DNA of 64,000 nucleotides. It comes from Capitulum mitella. Lineage: Eukaryota > Arthropoda > Thecostraca > Pollicipedomorpha > Pollicipedidae. This document shows positions 62,440-64,000 of this stretch, one piece after another. Within the stretch, counting starts at the first letter, position 1; each line of letters starts with the position of its first letter. The stretch is taken from positions 23,364,701-23,428,700 of the forward strand of contig CP099846.1 of assembly GCA_030062745.1 (NCBI GenBank). The letters are read 5' to 3'. The notes beneath the pieces are model-generated. The model had not been told where the DNA came from. It made no database searches and saw nothing but the letters and a program-made list of their open reading frames with translations. Both the position numbers and the translations under genes were made by a program.

Positions 62440-64000
62440 TTTTGGTGGTTTCGGGTAGTCTGCCGTGTCAGGGCCCTCTAGTGGTCTCTGGTCCCTTTTA
62501 CAGTTTCACGTGTCCCTCGCGACGTCTGAGGCGCTCCTTTGGCAGTTTCAGCGACACCTCGGGCAGTGTCATGGACCCATCTGGCAGCTTCAGGGATACT
62601 TAAGCCATCTCGGGTTCCTTCCTTTCTTCTCCTGGGGAATTTTCGCCAAGAAGCCCCTCAGGCAGTAACAAGGACCCTCTATAAGTCTCTCTCTGTCTCT
62701 CTGCCGTGACAGAGGCGCCTCTGGCAATGCTCTAGGTTCTTTGGCCGTTTCAGGAGCTGTTCGAGACGTCTCAAGGCTTAGGAGCTTTCAGAGGCCCCTC
62801 TGGTCGTCTCATTGGACTTCCTGTGTCTTGCGTGCCTCTCTTGTCGTCTCTGGGGAACATTTTTGCCCTCTCAGGAGCCCTCTGGTAGTCACAAAAGGCT
62901 TTTTGGCGATTTCGAGGCCCCTGTGCAGTGTCATGGGCTTTCTGAACGTCTCCGGTAGTCTCCTTGGGTGTATCAGGGGCCTTGTTCTGTTACATGGAAT
63001 ACATCTGGTAGTCCTAGGACCCCTACAGCCGTATCAGGGGCCTTTTTGGCGTTTCTGTGGCCTCGCTGGCAGTCTTCGTGGACTTTTTTGTGTCAGGAGC
63101 CTGCCTAACACACTCTAGGCCATCAGGCCGTCCTGGGCCCCAGACAGTCTAAGACGTCCTCTTATCGTCTTTCCATCGCAGGGGTTCTTCGACTGTTTTA
63201 GTGGTCTCAGGAGCCAGCTGCCGTGTAGGGGCCCACTTTGAATCTCAGGACCCACCTGACCTTTCCCGGGGCCCCCTGGCTGCATCAAGAACCCTTCAGG
63301 TTTTCGAAAAGACCAGTGTAGCCCATCTGGGCCCCTCTCGAAGGTTGAGGTCAGCGATGAATCCCTGTTCACGAGGCCCCTCTGGCTGGTCCGGGTCTTC
63401 CTTGTGCCGTGCTAGGCACTCTCTTAAGTTACCGCCGTCTCAGGAGCCTCTTTGGCACTTTAAGCGGAATCATGAACCCTTTCCCGTGTTGGGACCCTTT
63501 TTGTGTTCCCAGAGATCCTTGCAGAGTTTCAGCGGCTTTCCTGTCCATTTGTGGGGCCATCTTACAGTCTGACGGTCTCATTAACCCTCCCAGAGGCCCT
63601 CTGACTGCATAAGGAACCTTTAGTTTTCACACAGGTCCGTGAAGCCCATTTGGGGCCCATGTGACATTCCAGAGGCCCCTATGCTATCCTATGCCCCTAT
63701 GCTGTCCTAGGTGCTTGTTTCTCATCTTGGCTGTCTCAGGGGCCCTGTGACGCTTCTGGCGGTCTCAGGGGAAATCTGCCGTGTTGGGGCCCTGTTGTGG
63801 TCTCAGCGGCCCCTTGGGAACTGTAGGGGCCCTTCAGTGCGTCTCAGGGGTCATTTAATCCTCCCAGAGAAGCCCCGGACTGCATCGAGAACCCGTCACG
63901 TTTTCACAGAGAACACGTAAAGCTCATACAGTGGCCTCTTCGGGGCCCCTGTGAGTCTGAGAGGCCCTTCTCAGACTTCAGAGGGAGGGGCGATCGCCCA
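62440..64000. repeat. Right inverted arm of the satellite, runs to the window end
   Basis: Reverse-complement counterpart of 58215-59430, but longer. A higher-order unit ending in CTGCAT(C/A)(A/G)...GAACC...TTTTC recurs near 63280, 63605 and 63880, so this arm has about three copies of a roughly 300-bp block where the left arm shows one. The array is cut by the window edge. Confidence 0.88.

Overview
The window looks like arthropod nuclear DNA. It has spliced genes with GT-AG introns, (TTAGG)n-type repeats (the usual arthropod telomere unit), abundant microsatellites and minisatellites, fragments of non-LTR retrotransposons, a MADF-domain DNA transposon and a mariner-like MITE. I cannot fix the species; a crustacean or chelicerate is possible. 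No bacterial or organellar features are visible. Two conserved single-copy genes could be rebuilt exon by exon from splice-site phase and family motifs.

Left part (1-17227). Positions 1-5377 are mostly repeats and low-complexity DNA, with a broken repeat-derived coding fragment at the left edge. A complete TRMT13 gene (tRNA 2'-O-methyltransferase for position 4) lies on the minus strand at 5378-13912 in eight exons. It has two unusual low-complexity insertions, an apparent one-base frameshift in exon 3 and an uncertain exon 7/8 junction. Between it and the next gene is an AT-rich 3.3 kb intergenic region. This holds a foldback structure whose loop is a TTAGG tract.

Centre (17228-42403). A complete Spt5 (SUPT5H) gene lies on the plus strand in fifteen phase-consistent exons and encodes about 1058 residues. 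It covers the acidic N-terminus, the NGN domain, the KOW series, the CTR phosphorylation repeats and KOW7. The first thirteen exons sit in 8.7 kb. The last two, encoding KOW7 and the C-terminus, are split off by introns of 8.4 and 7.7 kb filled with repeats and a dead LINE. The 8.4 kb intron opens with a roughly 25-copy 40-bp minisatellite built from the exon 13/intron 13 junction, so the 5' splice site itself is tandemly repeated.

Right part (42404-64000). I found no host gene here. It holds a 2.3 kb DNA transposon with matching ends, subterminal arrays of a TTCACGA-like motif and a decayed MADF/Myb-SANT-like gene; a second LINE 3' fragment; several dispersed repeat families; minisatellites; and, from about 58.2 kb to the window end, two inverted arms of a degenerate satellite around a 3 kb spacer.

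TRMT13 and Spt5 are divergently oriented. They act in tRNA modification and Pol II elongation respectively, and nothing in the sequence shows a functional link beyond adjacency. No clearly new biological system was recognised. The strongest oddities are the splice-donor minisatellite, the telomere-repeat foldback and the inverted satellite arms.
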